64,000 bases of DNA from Daphnia pulex (lineage: Eukaryota > Arthropoda > Branchiopoda > Diplostraca > Daphniidae), in assembly GCF_021134715.1 (NCBI RefSeq), contig NC_060027.1:4278001-4342000 (forward strand). The letters run 5' to 3'. Each line of letters starts with the position of its first letter. The first letter of the stretch is position 1. The position numbers and the translations under genes were made by a program. Positions 46,301 to 58,635 of the stretch are shown here, one piece after another. The notes under the pieces are model-generated. The model did no database searches. It saw only the letters and a program-made list of their open reading frames with translations, and was not told the origin of the DNA.

Positions 46301-49300
46301 CAGTTGGGCGATTGCCTCTCAGCTTGGCTTCCAAATCACGGACTTTATTACTCAGCGATTCGCTACCTTCTGCACCGCTACCACGGCCGGGCTTGGCATT
46401 GCGGTCCTGTAAAACAGAGAAACCAGTGAAAAATTAGAGAGACAAGACAATCGATCAAACGGAAACTCGGCGACGTCAAACTTTGGCGAACATTTTCCAG
46501 CGCAAAACAAATGAACGTACACAAGACACAAAAAAGAAAACACCGTGCGCCACTCTTTCGAGTTAGTATTCAAACTAGGCATGCTCGCCATGGGGGGTAA
46601 GGGAGTTAGATATTTTCAATCCGGCAGATTGAATATGGATGAGTTAGATGCATGTCTAGAAATTCGGGGCTAGCTATAGTTGGTGTTCCCGACAACAATA
46701 CAACAACTGCCAATCACGTGGAGCCGGAGGGGGTTTGTGTGTTACGAAAGTGGGAGAAAAAGGATTGTACAGCAAACGCGTCGACTGCTGGCTTGCTTCA
46801 ACTTGTGCGTCATGCTTTCTATTCAAAAAAAATGAAAAGGTGGATTGCATGTTGTGGATGCATAAAGGCACAGATATTGCCTTGGAGGCTTACGGTGGGG
46901 TTGAAACCGGACAACATCTTCTCCAGTCGGCACCTCTTATCCTCGAAATCTGACTCGAGACGGTAAATGAATAGGGAAATATCCTGGAGGTCGCGATCAG
47001 CCTTCATCTGTCTTTCCGTGGCCTTGCTGAATCCGCCCGGCTCGTCGTCCGGATCGCCACCGGCTTGCAACATCTGCATACTTCTATCGAATCGGAGGCG
47101 CAGGAAAGCTGCCGCCCGTTGCTTTCGGTCCAACCGGTTTGCGGCTATCTCTTGCTGGACTTGACCGCGTTCCTGAACCCCCAACGCACGTTTAACAACA
47201 TGTGAGGAGGATACAATTTTCGCACCAAATTTGGGCACGCAGCCAAACCGGGAAAAAAAATATGAGCTCGCAGGCCCGTTTGGGATTTTGTTTGTTGGAT
47301 GTACTACCATTGTTCGGTTCACTGTGTATATAATATAACCAGAATGGGAAAGAAACAAAAGCCCGCCAGTGGGGGGCGAGTATCAGCACTTACCGCGGTG
47401 TTGTGTAAGGAACGGTCGGTACTGCGACGCTTGCGGGCTTTGCGCAAAGACATGTCGGCCTTGTTGCGGTCACCTCCGGTCCGGTTGAGTGTGCTGCTGG
47501 GCGCCTCTGCCGTCGCTACGCGTTCCAACGTTTTCCGCTTGCTGGACGTCGACGTTCGCGTTGTGACTTTGCTCTGAGCTGCGGCGCGTTGGTATTGGCC
47601 GGCAGAACAAATGGCAGTTGGCCGTTTCAGAGAAGCTGCTCCCAAAATGTCCTCCTCAGACTCGGTCAGTTCCTGCGAAAAGAAAAAGTTGTTGATGTTG
47701 TTGCGTGATTCATAGCAAAAACTACTGACCCTTTTAGGTTGTTTGACGCAAGGAATTTCCCCACGGAACAATTCGTGAACTTGTGTCAGATAGGACAGCA
47801 TGGACAGTTTGTCAGGGACGGCCAACTGAGCCATTTCGTAACCGGTGGTCACCTAAGAAAAGAGAAATCGAGTGCGTTAATGCCGATTCCCGGTCAATAG
47901 TTCGATTAAGGGTATTTACAGGAAGAACGCCAAGTTCTTCAAGGATGTCGAAAGCCAGTTGGTTATTAACGGCCACATTTGCTGGATCAAGTGAGGCGAA
48001 ATCCAGTAAATCGGGGCGATATCGATGGATAATAGCACAGAGGGCAAGGCCGTCTTGAAATGAATTCGTCATATCCGTGATGGTGATATCGTAGAGTGCA
48101 ATCTGCTTCTTGAGCCACACCAATAACGTATCTGGGTGAATGAAAGAGTCGGCTGCAAAAACAAACAAATCAAAAATGAACAACAATGTCTAACCCCAAC
48201 AGCGTTAATTCACCCTTTTTAATCTTACGTCGTTTAGTTCTTTTCCGAGTTCCCTCCTCGACGGGAGCTTTGACAGGTCTGGCCAGCTCGGCCAAGTTAT
48301 CCGTGTCGTAGAGTGATTTGACCTGGAAATCGAGACAGGTTCGTATGTTGAGATTGGGGTAGCGTGTTTGAGGCTCGACGGTGTAGGCACTGTAATCTTT
48401 GTTCAGGTTCTCGGGCGTTGTCTGAGCCAGCAGGCGGTAAATGGACTCTCGCTCGGCGAGGACCTCCAGCGGAGTCATCCGACCACTCGACCAAGAGTGG
48501 ATGGCCCAGCAGGCGTCGAAAGAGCTCAGCCAGCCACGCGCACATCCCGAGCCTGTCGGCCAGAACGGCTCCAGTAAACTGTCACCCACCAGGCACATGA
48601 GCATTTTGTGGCCGTGTCTTTCTAGCACCCTTGAAGCGTTCTCGGCCGCAAACATGGAAGTGAAGTCAAACATGGCCACATCCGGCTGGCCGTAATGATT
48701 GACGGCAAAGTCCAAGTGTGGCAGCTGATAATTGGTGGAGAAATCGGCCGCTTGACGAGCATAGTCCATCAGGGCCTCTTTATTAACATTCTCGATCGAC
48801 AATAGCTTCACCGTGTCCGGGAAGTCCTAATAGATAACAAGTATAGACGTCAATGATTTTTCAAGGATGGAATTCCAAGATTGGAATAGCTGCCAAATGT
48901 TATATATACCTGAATAATGACCCCTTTGCTGAGCAGGGACTGCTTTTTGGCCGTCATGACAAAGTAATGGGTTTCGTCTTTGTAGTAGACGATGTTTTCC
49001 AGGTCGATGCCAGTGACGGCGTTGAGTTCTTTGAAGAACTTTTGATTGAAAATGAAAGCCACGCCCGAAATTTCTTCGACGCGTGCCTCGGCTTCCGATT
49101 TCTTGTTAACCAAATTGGCCGTAATGGCAATGGCCAGTCGTCCACGGAATTCCTTGCGTTTGAACCCTGAAAGAAATTTTTAAAAATTCGTTCGTCAGAC
49201 ATATGAAATTTAGGACAAGGCTAAGTGTTTCCAATAATACCGTCCAATGTGTTTCTCTTGCCATCAGCACCAATGAGCACGTCAAATTCATATTGCGAGA

Positions 49301-51086
49301 CTGGATGATCCGCCGGGCTAATTTTAGCCTTCCAACCTATTTCTGTTGACGAAACAAAACACACACAAACATAAAAATCCAGACTGACGTCTCATAACAT
49401 TTCTGAGGCGCAAAAAGCTGCTGCTGCTGCTGCTACTTACTGATCGACTGATCTTCTGGCGGCTCAGCGAGTCCTTCAAACGTCACGTTCTCGTGAATTT
49501 CAACTCCCAGAAGTAGAGCGACTTTAAGTAGAATGCACTGCAGCTGGCGGATACCTAAATAATGGATTTATCACACAAAAAAAAAGAAGGGGGGACTAGT
49601 GATGACGCAATGGCGAAAAAACTAGGAACAAGTCCAATTTAATTACTGATGTGATCGATAGATCCGGCGCAGAACTTGCCAAAAAACTTCTTAGCACCGA
49701 GCGCCCTCAGATCGTGAATAACGAACGGCCAGAGATGCAGGACGTTGTTGCGAGAGAACCGGTCTCTTTTTTCCACCACAACAACTTTGGCGCCCAGCAG
49801 CTGGGCTTCTATAGCCGTCCGTAAACCGCACGGTCCGCCACCGATGATCAGCACCTACACAAGGAAGAAAAAAAATGACATCAGTCGTCGTCCGCGTGAC
49901 TCATCCCCCCGAATCGTGATGAAAGACATGAGCCAGCAGGCAACAACATCTTGATGTAAACAAGGCCGCCGCCGCCGTCCAGTCACCTCTTATCAGACTG
50001 GCCTGGTTGCGAAAAATAGCCCAGGCGATTGATTCTGGCAAAGGTTACAAACTACACAACTGCAATTCCATGTGTGTGTGTGTGTGTGTGTAAAAACAGA
50101 AAATCTCGCGCTGGGGTTACGCCGTTTCAAAGCAGCGAAAAGCCTCCCAACTGTTGAAGACACTCGGGGGAGTCCCGACAAAAAAACCAAAGTGGAACGG
50201 AAAGAGGCTGCCTGGCCAAACAACGAAAATAGATCCTTGTTTTTTAAGATCGAGGGGTGCATACGCACACGCATGTAAAATAAAATAAAAATCCTGGCTC
50301 GACTTGAAAGAAAAAAGGGAATCTGTTTTTTACTTTCCCGAAAGGGGAAATTATTCATCCGAGAGAATCGCCCTTGAAGATTAACTTTTTTAAGTCGTTT
50401 TTTTCTTTGGTACGTGACGGAATTATGAGAGCACAATGAACGTCTGTTGAGACGGACGAGATATCCAAAGACACTCGCTCCATATAGGGAACCTCCTTGG
50501 AGGACATGTCGCTGAGCTGATAAGGAGCGCTCCAAATGGCACGCCACCAAAAACCCGATATTATACAAAAGGAGAAAAACCGTCTTTTATATTATTATTA
50601 TTTTTCAAATCGTGTTTACCCGTGTGTTTGAACAAGGCCTTCCTCGATTGTAGCACCGATGAGCTGCCCGTTTGTCGAATTTACTCCATAGCGCCTGGGC
50701 TTTCCACGAGCGTAACTTTGCCTGTCGGGGTGAAATGAATCAAAGAAAAAATAATAAACAACAAACTATTAAAAAAGAGTCAACACTCCATCATCGGTGA
50801 CACGACGACGACGACCAAAAGAAGCAAATGGACTTTCTTGTCCAAATGGGAATTTAAAAAGCGTCACCGAAACTATGTTATGATAACTGACCTTGAGTTT
50901 TGGATAGAAAAGAGGGAAGTAAGTGGGTTTTAGCCGGAGCAAATCACACAGCTGCCGGTACAGGCTCAGAATCGATTTGAACGTGACAGCGTTGCAGAAC
51001 TTGTCGAAGACATCCGAGGCCAGTGCCGAATCAGGAGAGGTCACTCTAGCGACACCACCACCACCACCGCTGCTGCTGGCGTACAT
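37373..51086 (-). CDS. Mical: F-actin monooxygenase MICAL (FAD, CH, LIM and bMERB domains)
   Basis: Thirty exons from ATG 51086 to stop 37373 chain in phase to 2633 aa. The FAD monooxygenase has [13 protein letters not shown] (exon 49647-49854), LIGADGKRN (49241-49342) and [12 protein letters not shown] (48214-48826). The CH domain is on exon 47920-48152 ([14 protein letters not shown] ... [19 protein letters not shown]). The LIM domain is on exon 45371-45942 ([13 protein letters not shown] ... [10 protein letters not shown] ... FFCMPH). Long acidic linkers follow (43806-44983). The C-terminal bMERB coiled coil spans 40410-40522, 40159-40332, 39539-39653 and the last exon 37373-37466 ([17 protein letters not shown]). 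Mical oxidises actin methionines and acts downstream of plexin; bMERB binds Rab GTPases (family knowledge). An alternative 3' end is listed separately. Confidence 0.95.
38257..39538 (-). CDS. Mical: Alternative Mical 3' extension with C-terminal membrane anchor
   Basis: The canonical splice donor after codon EEDRQR (GTGGGC at 39533-39538) can be ignored, and the frame stays open for 427 more codons to a stop at 38257. This gives a 3029-aa form. The extension is acidic. It has two similar units ([18 protein letters not shown] near 39140 and [18 protein letters not shown] near 38920), then a charged segment ([18 protein letters not shown]), a basic cluster (KTRKKRKK) and a final hydrophobic helix ([20 protein letters not shown]) 10 residues from the end. 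Basic-then-hydrophobic at the extreme C-terminus is typical of tail anchors. The form lacks the last part of the bMERB helix encoded at 37373-37466. Length, coding composition and internal repeat argue against a chance frame. Use in vivo is an inference. Confidence 0.75.
39889..39933 (-). other. Mical: Mical 45-nt microexon in the bMERB linker
   Basis: A 45-nt exon, phase 1 at both ends, bounded by AG and GT, encodes [15 protein letters not shown]. It lies between the exon ending RMSLD and the one starting [13 protein letters not shown]. Skipping it leaves the frame intact, so it can be a cassette. Other MICAL bMERB domains as I recall them have no such acidic insert here. Confidence 0.7.
50071..50092 (+). 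repeat. (TG)n microsatellite in Mical intron
   Basis: An uninterrupted TG run of 22 bp in the intron between the exons at 50620-50721 and 49647-49854. Confidence 0.95.
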
Positions 51087-53160
51087 TTTTGTTGTTTGCA
51101 ACGGCCTTGTTTTTTTCTTTTTCGGCGTTAATTATCCTCCGCCGAATGTGGCTTCATCCTCTTTCTTCTCTCGGCTGCAAAAGAAGAAAACCAATAGATT
51201 CGTGAATAATAATGAGCAACTCACGATCCCGGACAGCCTCTTAGTCACAAATGTGCCTAGGCGGGCGAGCGCGGGTTACACAACGGGATAATCGTTTCTT
51301 TTTTTCCCAAGTTTTTCAAGCTTCATCGATGCCCGGAGGGAAGATTTCTGACCTTATATGGGTGCGTTCAGAATATATGTCGAACGACACACCTGACTGT
51401 TACTAATCTTTTCCCAACAATCTCTCTCATTGGCCAAGAAGTTTCAAATACATTTTCTAGTGTGGCTCGTACCAAGATTGGGTTCAAACTTTTCTTTTTT
51501 GATAAGAGATAAATGTCAACTTGCATGCACAGGCTTTTTATTCTTCGTATATTTTGTGTGTGTTGTGTTCTTTTTTAACGGCTCGACACACACACACAAA
51601 AAGACTAGCAGAAGACGGATCGCCCTTCCTCATCCAATGCAACACTACATTTAACGTTTCCGACTAAAAAAAGGCCGAAGGGATGAACCATCATTTACGT
51701 TTTTTTGTGATGATATGACTGATGAAACTTGATGTCTTCTATCATGTTTCCAATCTCACAAACATGGTTTTATCTACAGAGGAATTTCAGAGTTAATTTT
51801 ACCTTTAGTCCACTGACAGCACCACCACACACAACACACAGAAGGTCTTGGACAAAGAAGATGTCGTGAACACACACATACACCAAATGGACAGGAACTT
51901 CGGACCAAAAGTGTATCTTCGTCTCACAAATAATAAAAAAAAAAGTTTCACGATCGCGTAGGGCGTTCACGTTCGTTGCACGAGCCGACCACAACTAACG
52001 AAAAATTCTCACACAAGCAGAAGGGCGAGGAACTCCTTTTCTCCTGAATTAAAATTTCGTGCGACTCTCATGCCACCTAGCGTCCGCAAAAGCAACAACT
52101 AATTTTGTCACGTAGTTTTTTATTTTCTTGTGCAATTTGGGGAAAATAACCAACATTCTACATTTGCTTATCGCATTTTGCTCATATCCGTAATGCTATA
52201 CTATTGATTCACTTGTAGGATATCATCCAAAATTCATAACCACATGACTGACATTTACATACTTTTACAATGTACAGGATCTTTTTAATCACCACTCAAA
52301 GTAATTTCCGGGAAAAAAATACAAGACAATTCAACCGCAAATTTCCCTCATGAACCGTGAAAAACCCCAAAATCCGTATTTCAATTCTCATCGTTGAATG
52401 TGTGTCTTCAAACGACCGGGATAATTCGGTTGTTTGCAATTCTATTCAAAAGGCGAATATAACGATAAAGGTATAATCTCTCTGTCGTTCCATTTTTCAG
52501 GTTCTTAATACAATGAAAAGCCACTCTAGGCATTTTTTACTTTAAGAAATTGGTTTGTTTTGTAAGGCCATCAAGATTAGAGATTACGAATTGCGGTCAA
52601 CGAAACTTGATCCTCAATTCCTACTCCTCGAGAAGTAGTTTGTATATTTTGTCTAATTGCTATACATAAATAAATGGAAACATATTAAAACTCGAAATGA
52701 AAACATTAAAAATAAAACTAGGAATTAACGATGGCAGCCGGAGACGTCGAGATAATGATAGAAGTATAATCCGGAATGTTTGATTACCTTTATCAGATGA
52801 AGGAGAAATTATATTTCAACCGCACAAAATGAATCATCACCTGGTCATCTCATGACTCATGACAGTTTTGTGATTGAATACGTATCTTCTAGTCAAGATT
52901 AGATTGCCTGGAGTTCCCTTTTTTAAAAGTCTTATTTTTTAAGCCCGCATTGAAAATAGATCCCCAATAAAACATAATAAACGGAATAAAACATTTCCGC
53001 CCTTCCGGGTAAAAGTATAAATGGGTCTGCCGCGACACCCGGCCAGCCCGGCTAACGGTTCCGAAAAGGGAGGAGCAATTGTTTACGGCAACGCTGTAAT
53101 AAGTAAAAATTTTTTTGACACTTGAGACTCATAGATTGTACAAAAGTGAAAAATTTCTCG
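51087..53160. other. Divergent upstream region of Mical and TMEM35
   Basis: Two head-to-head genes share this 2.1-kb interval. It holds Mical 5' UTR or upstream exons (not resolved), short A/T and CA runs, and no supportable coding exon. A cluster of CpG lies near 53010-53100, just upstream of TMEM35, possibly its promoter. Confidence 0.4.
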
Positions 53161-53806
53161 ATGGCGTCTATCGTATTAAAAAGTTTGTCTATATTTCTGG
53201 GGTTGTTTTTTATTTTTGTAGGGATTATGAAGATTACTCCTTACATTAGCAAAGAACTTCACAAGGACCTGGTGAGTTAAAGATATGGCCTTCTTCTTCT
53301 CTACTGCTGCTCTTTAAATCAAAACGACTTACTTTCAGAGACAAGAATACGTCAAATATGCTAAAATCATACCACTAGCCCGTTGGTTCAACGTCAAGAT
53401 ACCTTCAAAATGGTATCGTCGCATTGTAGGTGGCCTTGAAATTGTTTGTGGCATTGCTCTTACTTTCATTCCTCATCGTAAGTCAGTTCTCTATTACATC
53501 AAGTAGACCAATATGATTTAATTATATTTTTCCTCATCAGGGCGTACCAAGCAGGTCGCCAATTGGATTTTGCTCTCTCTGATGATTGGAGCAATTTCTT
53601 TGCACTGGGCTGTTGATGACAAGCTTGAACGGTCAGCTCCAGCCTTAGTCTTTTTCTTTATGTTGACTTGCCGCCTGGTGGTGGAGTGGCAGATTCAGCG
53701 CCAGGACAAAGCAGAAGCTGCAAAAGCAGCAGCAGCAGCACTCAAACCGCCTAGTACGGGACCCACACCATCAAACATCCCTGCCAAACTGGCAAAGAGT
53801 GAATAG
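53161..53806 (+). CDS. Tmem35: TMEM35/NACHO-like acetylcholine receptor chaperone
   Basis: Three exons in phase: 53161-53271, 53339-53477 and 53541-53806, giving 171 aa. It is a small four-helix membrane protein. The N-terminal SIFLGLFFIFVGIMKITPYIS matches the GLFFVFMGTIKLTP start of TMEM35A. The middle GGLEIVCGIALTFIPH matches GALEVACGIVMTLVP. The later helices (ANWILLSLMIGAISLHW and ALVFFFMLTCRLVVE) match its HQLVGD and LTCRLL region. TMEM35A/NACHO resides in the ER and promotes assembly of nicotinic receptors (family knowledge). The tail is Ala/Lys-rich and low complexity. An AATAAA lies at 54034-54039. Confidence 0.88.
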
Positions 53807-54033
53807 TCTCAATTTTGAAGCCATAAAACAAATATTCTCTTTGAACTAAGTCAGTTTTTTTTTGTAGCAGTATTGTGAATGTCTTGACAGTCTAGTGGTA
53901 CTTAATAGCTTAAGTTTTAATTTAAATAACTTATTTTCCGTCTCACGAGTAGTTGATACAGTAGGATATCTTCAAAACGAATGATCTCGCACGCTCGATC
54001 CATAAACCAGTTGTCTTGATGCACATTTTTCGT

Positions 54034-54039
54034 AATAAA
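54034..54039 (+). terminator. Poly(A) signal for TMEM35
   Basis: AATAAA 228 bp after the TMEM35 stop, only 36 bp from the stop of the convergent cathepsin gene, so the 3' UTRs probably overlap. Confidence 0.45.
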
Positions 54040-54074
54040 AATTTTGTTCATGGAAAATTGTAGAGTTACGACCT

Positions 54075-55544
54075 TTAAATTAAATTAAAATGCTCTTCTT
54101 CATCAACTGGATCCAATTTTGGGATTCCTGCCATAACATGATCCTCGATTTCTGCGTGATTGGATCCTCGAAGAATCTTGAAAAATCCTCCATTTCCCCA
54201 ACGCTTGCTCCATGGATTGGCCGCTAACCAATAAGGAGTTCCACCTTCGATTCCCCAGCCGAAAATCTTGACAGCGTGGTATTCCAATCCTTGCCCATGT
54301 ACATGCCGGTAAACACCTACCGGTAAAAAAATTACTCAAACAATTCCACTTGCGGAAGAGTCTATAATTATACCAACCGGATTTGTAATGTAGAAAATCT
54401 TCGTAGATCCTTAAATTGGCTTGAACAGGCCCATTCTCCATGATTTCTAGTTGAATGGCCCGAACGTCGTTAGGTATTCTGTAAACGCTCTCCCCTAATT
54501 CAGGTTAAATTTAATTCGCATAAACGAAAATTTGTAAACATTTAGAGTTACCGTAATAGAGGTCTTGTTTGTAACTTTTATTGTACGATGTTCTACAAGT
54601 CTTCCGACATTCGAATAGAGTGTTGTCAGTTTTTGGACATTTATTTTTAATCGATCCTTTTGTTCTAGGTTGGTAACAAGGAAAGAATTGATACTTTTGA
54701 CAACCCTTTATTGTCGAAAAATGAAATTCAATCAATCCCAGAATTTCTCAATTCCAATTAAAAAAAAAAAACTTGTTGATATTTACGTAATCTGAAGAGT
54801 ATGATCCCCCTGTTACGATGCCATGTTTCTTCCTATCAAAAAGGATAGAAAAATTAATCTTTCATATTCACTATAAACCAACTTTATAAAAATGAACTGA
54901 CCAGTGCATCCACGCCCCTCCAGGAAAACCGCCTTTACATCCTTTTCCGCACAATTTGCAGCAGCTCAATAAATTGCCAGCGGAAAGGCGTACAATATGT
55001 CGACTTCCAGAGTGGATGCAAATTCGGTCGCTCATAACGTCAGTCGGCGCCACAGCCTTTTGAAAATGCAATTTAATGTTTAATTATGCAGTCCTGAACG
55101 CGTGATTGAGATGCGCAATACCCAACAGGAAGCGCAAGATCCTTGCTCGAATATCTCCCCGATTGTAGGGCAGTTGGGCCAGCGAAGACGGGCGTCAAAC
55201 TCGGCCGGGATCGACGATGAGTAAAATCCCGATGGCGATGATAAAGATCTCCGTTCGTTCACCTGACGTCGCTTCACTGACATAAAGTAGCGCCATGGAT
55301 CGTAAGCTCGGGCTCCCATTAAGGAACGAAACGGGGCCAGTAACTTGTCCGTCCATTTCTTACCGGGGATACTCTTCCCCGATCGCGGTGAATACAACAA
55401 CATCTCGTTTGCGGACCAACTTGATGTAGTGTTAACTGTATCAAAACTTTGATCGCTCATCACTAAAACGAGCAATAAACAAAGTAGGATTACAACAGTG
55501 ACGGGAAAAGAGTAAGTCCGAGATTCAATTTTACAAGTCTTCAT
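54075..55544 (-). CDS. Cathepsin B-like cysteine protease lacking the occluding-loop His pair
   Basis: Six exons in phase: 55122-55544, 54902-55056, 54787-54832, 54552-54705, 54378-54494 and 54075-54316, giving 378 aa. A hydrophobic N-terminal segment ([15 protein letters not shown]) starts about 16 residues in and can act as signal or anchor. A prosegment follows. The mature domain begins [14 protein letters not shown]. The catalytic Cys is in QGSCASCW, His in [12 protein letters not shown], and Asn in NPWSKRWG. Cathepsin B cysteines ([20 protein letters not shown]) and YKQDLYYG are kept. The occluding loop reads PCYQPRTKG where cathepsin B has PCEHH, so the two His residues behind its dipeptidyl-carboxypeptidase activity are missing. 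Endopeptidase or altered activity is inferred. Confidence 0.88.
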
Positions 55545-55584
55545 GATTGATTCACTCGTACAAGACTGATGACAGTAGACTGGA

Positions 55585-55592
55585 CCTTATAA
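55585..55592 (-). promoter_or_regulatory. TATA box of cathepsin B-like gene
   Basis: TTATAAGG on the minus strand, with an ATCAGTC initiator at 55564-55570, about 25 bp downstream. The ATG at 55544 follows a short leader. This is an arthropod TATA/TCAGT core promoter. Confidence 0.6.
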
Positions 55593-56903
55593 CGTTTGTG
55601 GGTCGGAAAGAGGCGGTGCCCGATTTTCCAAGTGATTAACCCATTACAAGGTATTAAAGGACAAATTGCGTGTTTATTGTGCCAATAGAATAGTTTGTTT
55701 GTTTTCGGGAAGGCGTGATAAAAGACGATCTTTTATGATTCTTATTGACTTTACATGATGAGTTAGATCTATAAGTATTTGATGATTGTGTTTGGTAAAA
55801 ATATTTGGTACACTAGTCTATTCTGCTTCTGCAGCTGAACCGGGTCGTTCATCTTTTCTATTCCCTTCGTTTCTGTGCACAATTGAGACAAGTTTCCTGT
55901 ATACTAGACTCTCACGCGTTGACTGGGCATCGACAAATCTTCTCACGTTCGCTCCTCCTTTCATTATTATTCGAAAAAAAAAAACAGATTTTCCACGGTC
56001 CGTTTTCTTTAATCTCTGCACGCGTTCTATCCGTGGTATAACTGTTTACATGTGACATCAGCAGGGGAAGCTTTTTGTTTGTTCACGAGAAGCACATCAG
56101 GTTTCTTCCGGGTCCCGACATGTCAACCGCAGTGATCACAAATTTTGTTCTTCAAATTTAATTAGTAAATCCGCGTGTATGTAGGGTAAATTCGTAATCG
56201 GGTCGATTTATTCAAATTTGCGTTCATTTTGCTTCATCCGCACATGATGCCTCAAGGGTCGATTTTACGCGATCCGATGACTCGGTCATTTTCTTTGTCA
56301 AATTAAATCATCGTAGTAATAATACTCTAATACGCATTCAAGCCAATTTTTAACACATTTGAATACGTCTATTCATTTGATTGGAAAGTAACCTCATTTT
56401 TGTTTCTTTTAGCGGCGTATGTCTAAAAGTCCAAGTATAAAAAGTACAAATGGGACTTGAGGATTCCCGGAGGATATTAGTCTTTCTTAAGTCTTAACTG
56501 ATCTATTTCAACTACTAAAAAAAGTGATAGTAGATCGTCGTCGTCGTGACGTTAAATAATCGTCGATGAAGAAAATGGAAAATTTTTGTTAACAGAAAAT
56601 GTGTTATCACAATTTCAGAAATAATTTTTTAAGCGGAATTAAGTACATTTGTAATTAAAGTGTAAATTTAACAGCATGTCGTTATGACGTTATCTCGTTA
56701 ACTTATCATTTCCTCTTAGTTATTTAATTATTTTTAGCAGTATTTAATTAAGTACAGCAGTATCGCGCAGTATGGTACATATGATAAATATACGTTGTTA
56801 AATTGTTCAACTTTCGCTAGTTCCACGAAATAAGAAAACCCCAAAATTTCTATAGGCCTATACGTTTGAAAAACGCTTCTACTCACAGGTAAGCTGCATC
56901 AGG
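55593..56903. other. Intergenic, nothing supportable
   Basis: AT-rich sequence between two TATA-driven genes. There is a GTCGTC run near 56538 and no exons, RNA genes or repeats I can support. Confidence 0.5.
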
Positions 56904-56940
56904 TATATAAAGGCTAGTACTTGAAGATTTTTCAATCAGT
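56904..56940 (+). promoter_or_regulatory. TATA/initiator promoter of acidic secreted gene
   Basis: TATATAAA at 56904-56911, and TCAGT at 56936-56940 about 32 bp later. The same arrangement precedes the related gene at 59451 (TATAAA 59356, TCAGT 59387). Confidence 0.65.
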
Positions 56941-56997
56941 TGACCTCTGGTTAAATATCTAACTATCTCTTACTTTTTCGTCCAAGTTGCATTGAAA

Positions 56998-58635
56998 ATG
57001 ATGTTCAAAATTGTCTTGTCGATTGGTTTACTAGCATGTTATTCTATAGCCAAAAGCGTCGACCTGCCTAGCGACGACCAAGTAGATCCGAAGGATGTCG
57101 AGGACCCGGAAGTACCCGATTTGAGCGAAGTTATTCGCGAAGTAGAAAACATCCAAGAGACATTCCTCCGAAAATTGTCAGAAGAGATGCAGAAAATTGA
57201 CAGCAAGTTGCAGAAAATCAGAGTTCGACATGAAGAAGAATTGAAACATTTCGAGAAAGAGCCCACCGCAGAAAAAGAAGGTGAAAGGAAGATGCCAGAA
57301 GAAGATTCCAAGATGCCGAAGAGCGAAGAAGATTTAAATCAAGAAGGTGAAACAAAGTTAACTGAACAACAACAAACGCCAGAGAAAAAGGAAAATTTGC
57401 CAAAAGAAACTACTATTCAAGTCAAAGAACCAGAAAACGTCATTATAGAAGTTCGCGTGCCGATGCTTCCGGAATCGACTAAGCCGGAAGAGAAAGCGCC
57501 AGTTGAAGAACATCCGGAATTGGGCGTCAAAGAATTGGAAGAAGAACGTTCAACCACACAGAAATCGTTGGAGAAAGTTATTGAAGAAATTAAAGAAAAA
57601 TTAGAACAGCCTGAAAATGACAAGCTGCCAAAGATGGAATCCGGAGAAGAAAAAGGAGAACAGGAATCTGAAGAAACACCTGTCAAAGAGGAGAAGAAAA
57701 CGAACGTTTCCTCATCCGAAAGCAGCGAATCTTCTGAGGAAGCATCCGATTTGATTACAGCTCCTAGTGGGTCCAGTATTATCATCAGCGTTCCAGCCGA
57801 ATATCAAGAGGAGGGAAATGTTAATATTGAAGTTATTCCACGTGAAGGCCAAGAATTCCTCAATCCTCAGCCTGAAGATCTTCGACTTGCAGAGGGACAA
57901 GCACCTAGCACAGAAGCCTCAAGTACAGAATCTACTACCACAGAAGCTCCTAGCACAGAAGTTCCTAGCACAGAAGCCCCTAGCACAGAAGCTCCTAGCA
58001 CAGAAGTTCCTACCACAGAAGTCCCTACCACAGAAGTTCCTACAAGAGTTCCTACCACAGAAGTTACCAAAGAAGCCGCTGCTGAACTTCCGACACAACC
58101 TCAAATGACAACGGAAGTTCCTGTTCAGCCGGAAACCACTGCAGCACAAGTTCCTAGAGATGAATTCACAATAGAAACTACTACTTCAACAGAGACCACA
58201 ACTATAAAAGAAAAAGAATCCTCGACCGAAGGATCGAAATTGCTTCCTCCTGGTAACACCATTATTATTACTCTTTCAACTGATCAATCACAACCTGAGC
58301 AAAAGGAGATTGTTATCGACATTGAAATTCCGAAACGACCCTGTTTAGATGAAAAATCGAGCATCAAACCGACGGAAGAACAAACCCCTGAGCCCACTAC
58401 CAGCCGTCCGGCGAAAACGACACGCCGACCAACTGAAGGAAAGAAACGACCCTCTGGAAAACGTTGTCCGATTGGTTATCAGTTCAACATCTACACACTC
58501 GAATGCACCATCCAGCCGAACTACGCTTCAAACTACGCTACTGGATTTGGAACTTATTATTGGTCCATGTCCCAGTCGCCAAGTTCATTGACTCCAAATA
58601 ATCCTTTTAAGAATCTTTTTGGCTTACGTAAATGA
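56998..58635 (+). CDS. Secreted acidic Glu/Lys- and Thr/Glu/Pro-rich protein
   Basis: A single-exon frame of 545 aa. The ATG at 56998 (MMFKIVLSIGLLACYSIAKS) starts a clear signal peptide. Order of regions: acidic coiled-coil-like segment (about 30-110), Glu/Lys-rich region, SSSESSESSEE, a module DLITAPSGSSIIISVPAE (about 257-274), a mucin-like repeat of ST-E-(A/V)-P units (about 303-355), a second module LPPGNTIIITLSTDQ, a Thr/Pro/Arg linker, and a Cys-containing end CPIGYQFNIYTLEC followed by NPFKNLFG. The repeats offer many O-glycosylation sites. The C-terminus and the APSGS module are shared with the next gene, so both belong to one lineage-restricted extracellular family. Function is unknown; a matrix or cuticle role is a guess. 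Confidence 0.8.
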   Translation: MMFKIVLSIGLLACYSIAKSVDLPSDDQVDPKDVEDPEVPDLSEVIREVENIQETFLRKLSEEMQKIDSKLQKIRVRHEEELKHFEKEPTAEKEGERKMPEEDSKMPKSEEDLNQEGETKLTEQQQTPEKKENLPKETTIQVKEPENVIIEVRVPMLPESTKPEEKAPVEEHPELGVKELEEERSTTQKSLEKVIEEIKEKLEQPENDKLPKMESGEEKGEQESEETPVKEEKKTNVSSSESSESSEEASDLITAPSGSSIIISVPAEYQEEGNVNIEVIPREGQEFLNPQPEDLRLAEGQAPSTEASSTESTTTEAPSTEVPSTEAPSTEAPSTEVPTTEVPTTEVPTRVPTTEVTKEAAAELPTQPQMTTEVPVQPETTAAQVPRDEFTIETTTSTETTTIKEKESSTEGSKLLPPGNTIIITLSTDQSQPEQKEIVIDIEIPKRPCLDEKSSIKPTEEQTPEPTTSRPAKTTRRPTEGKKRPSGKRCPIGYQFNIYTLECTIQPNYASNYATGFGTYYWSMSQSPSSLTPNNPFKNLFGLRK

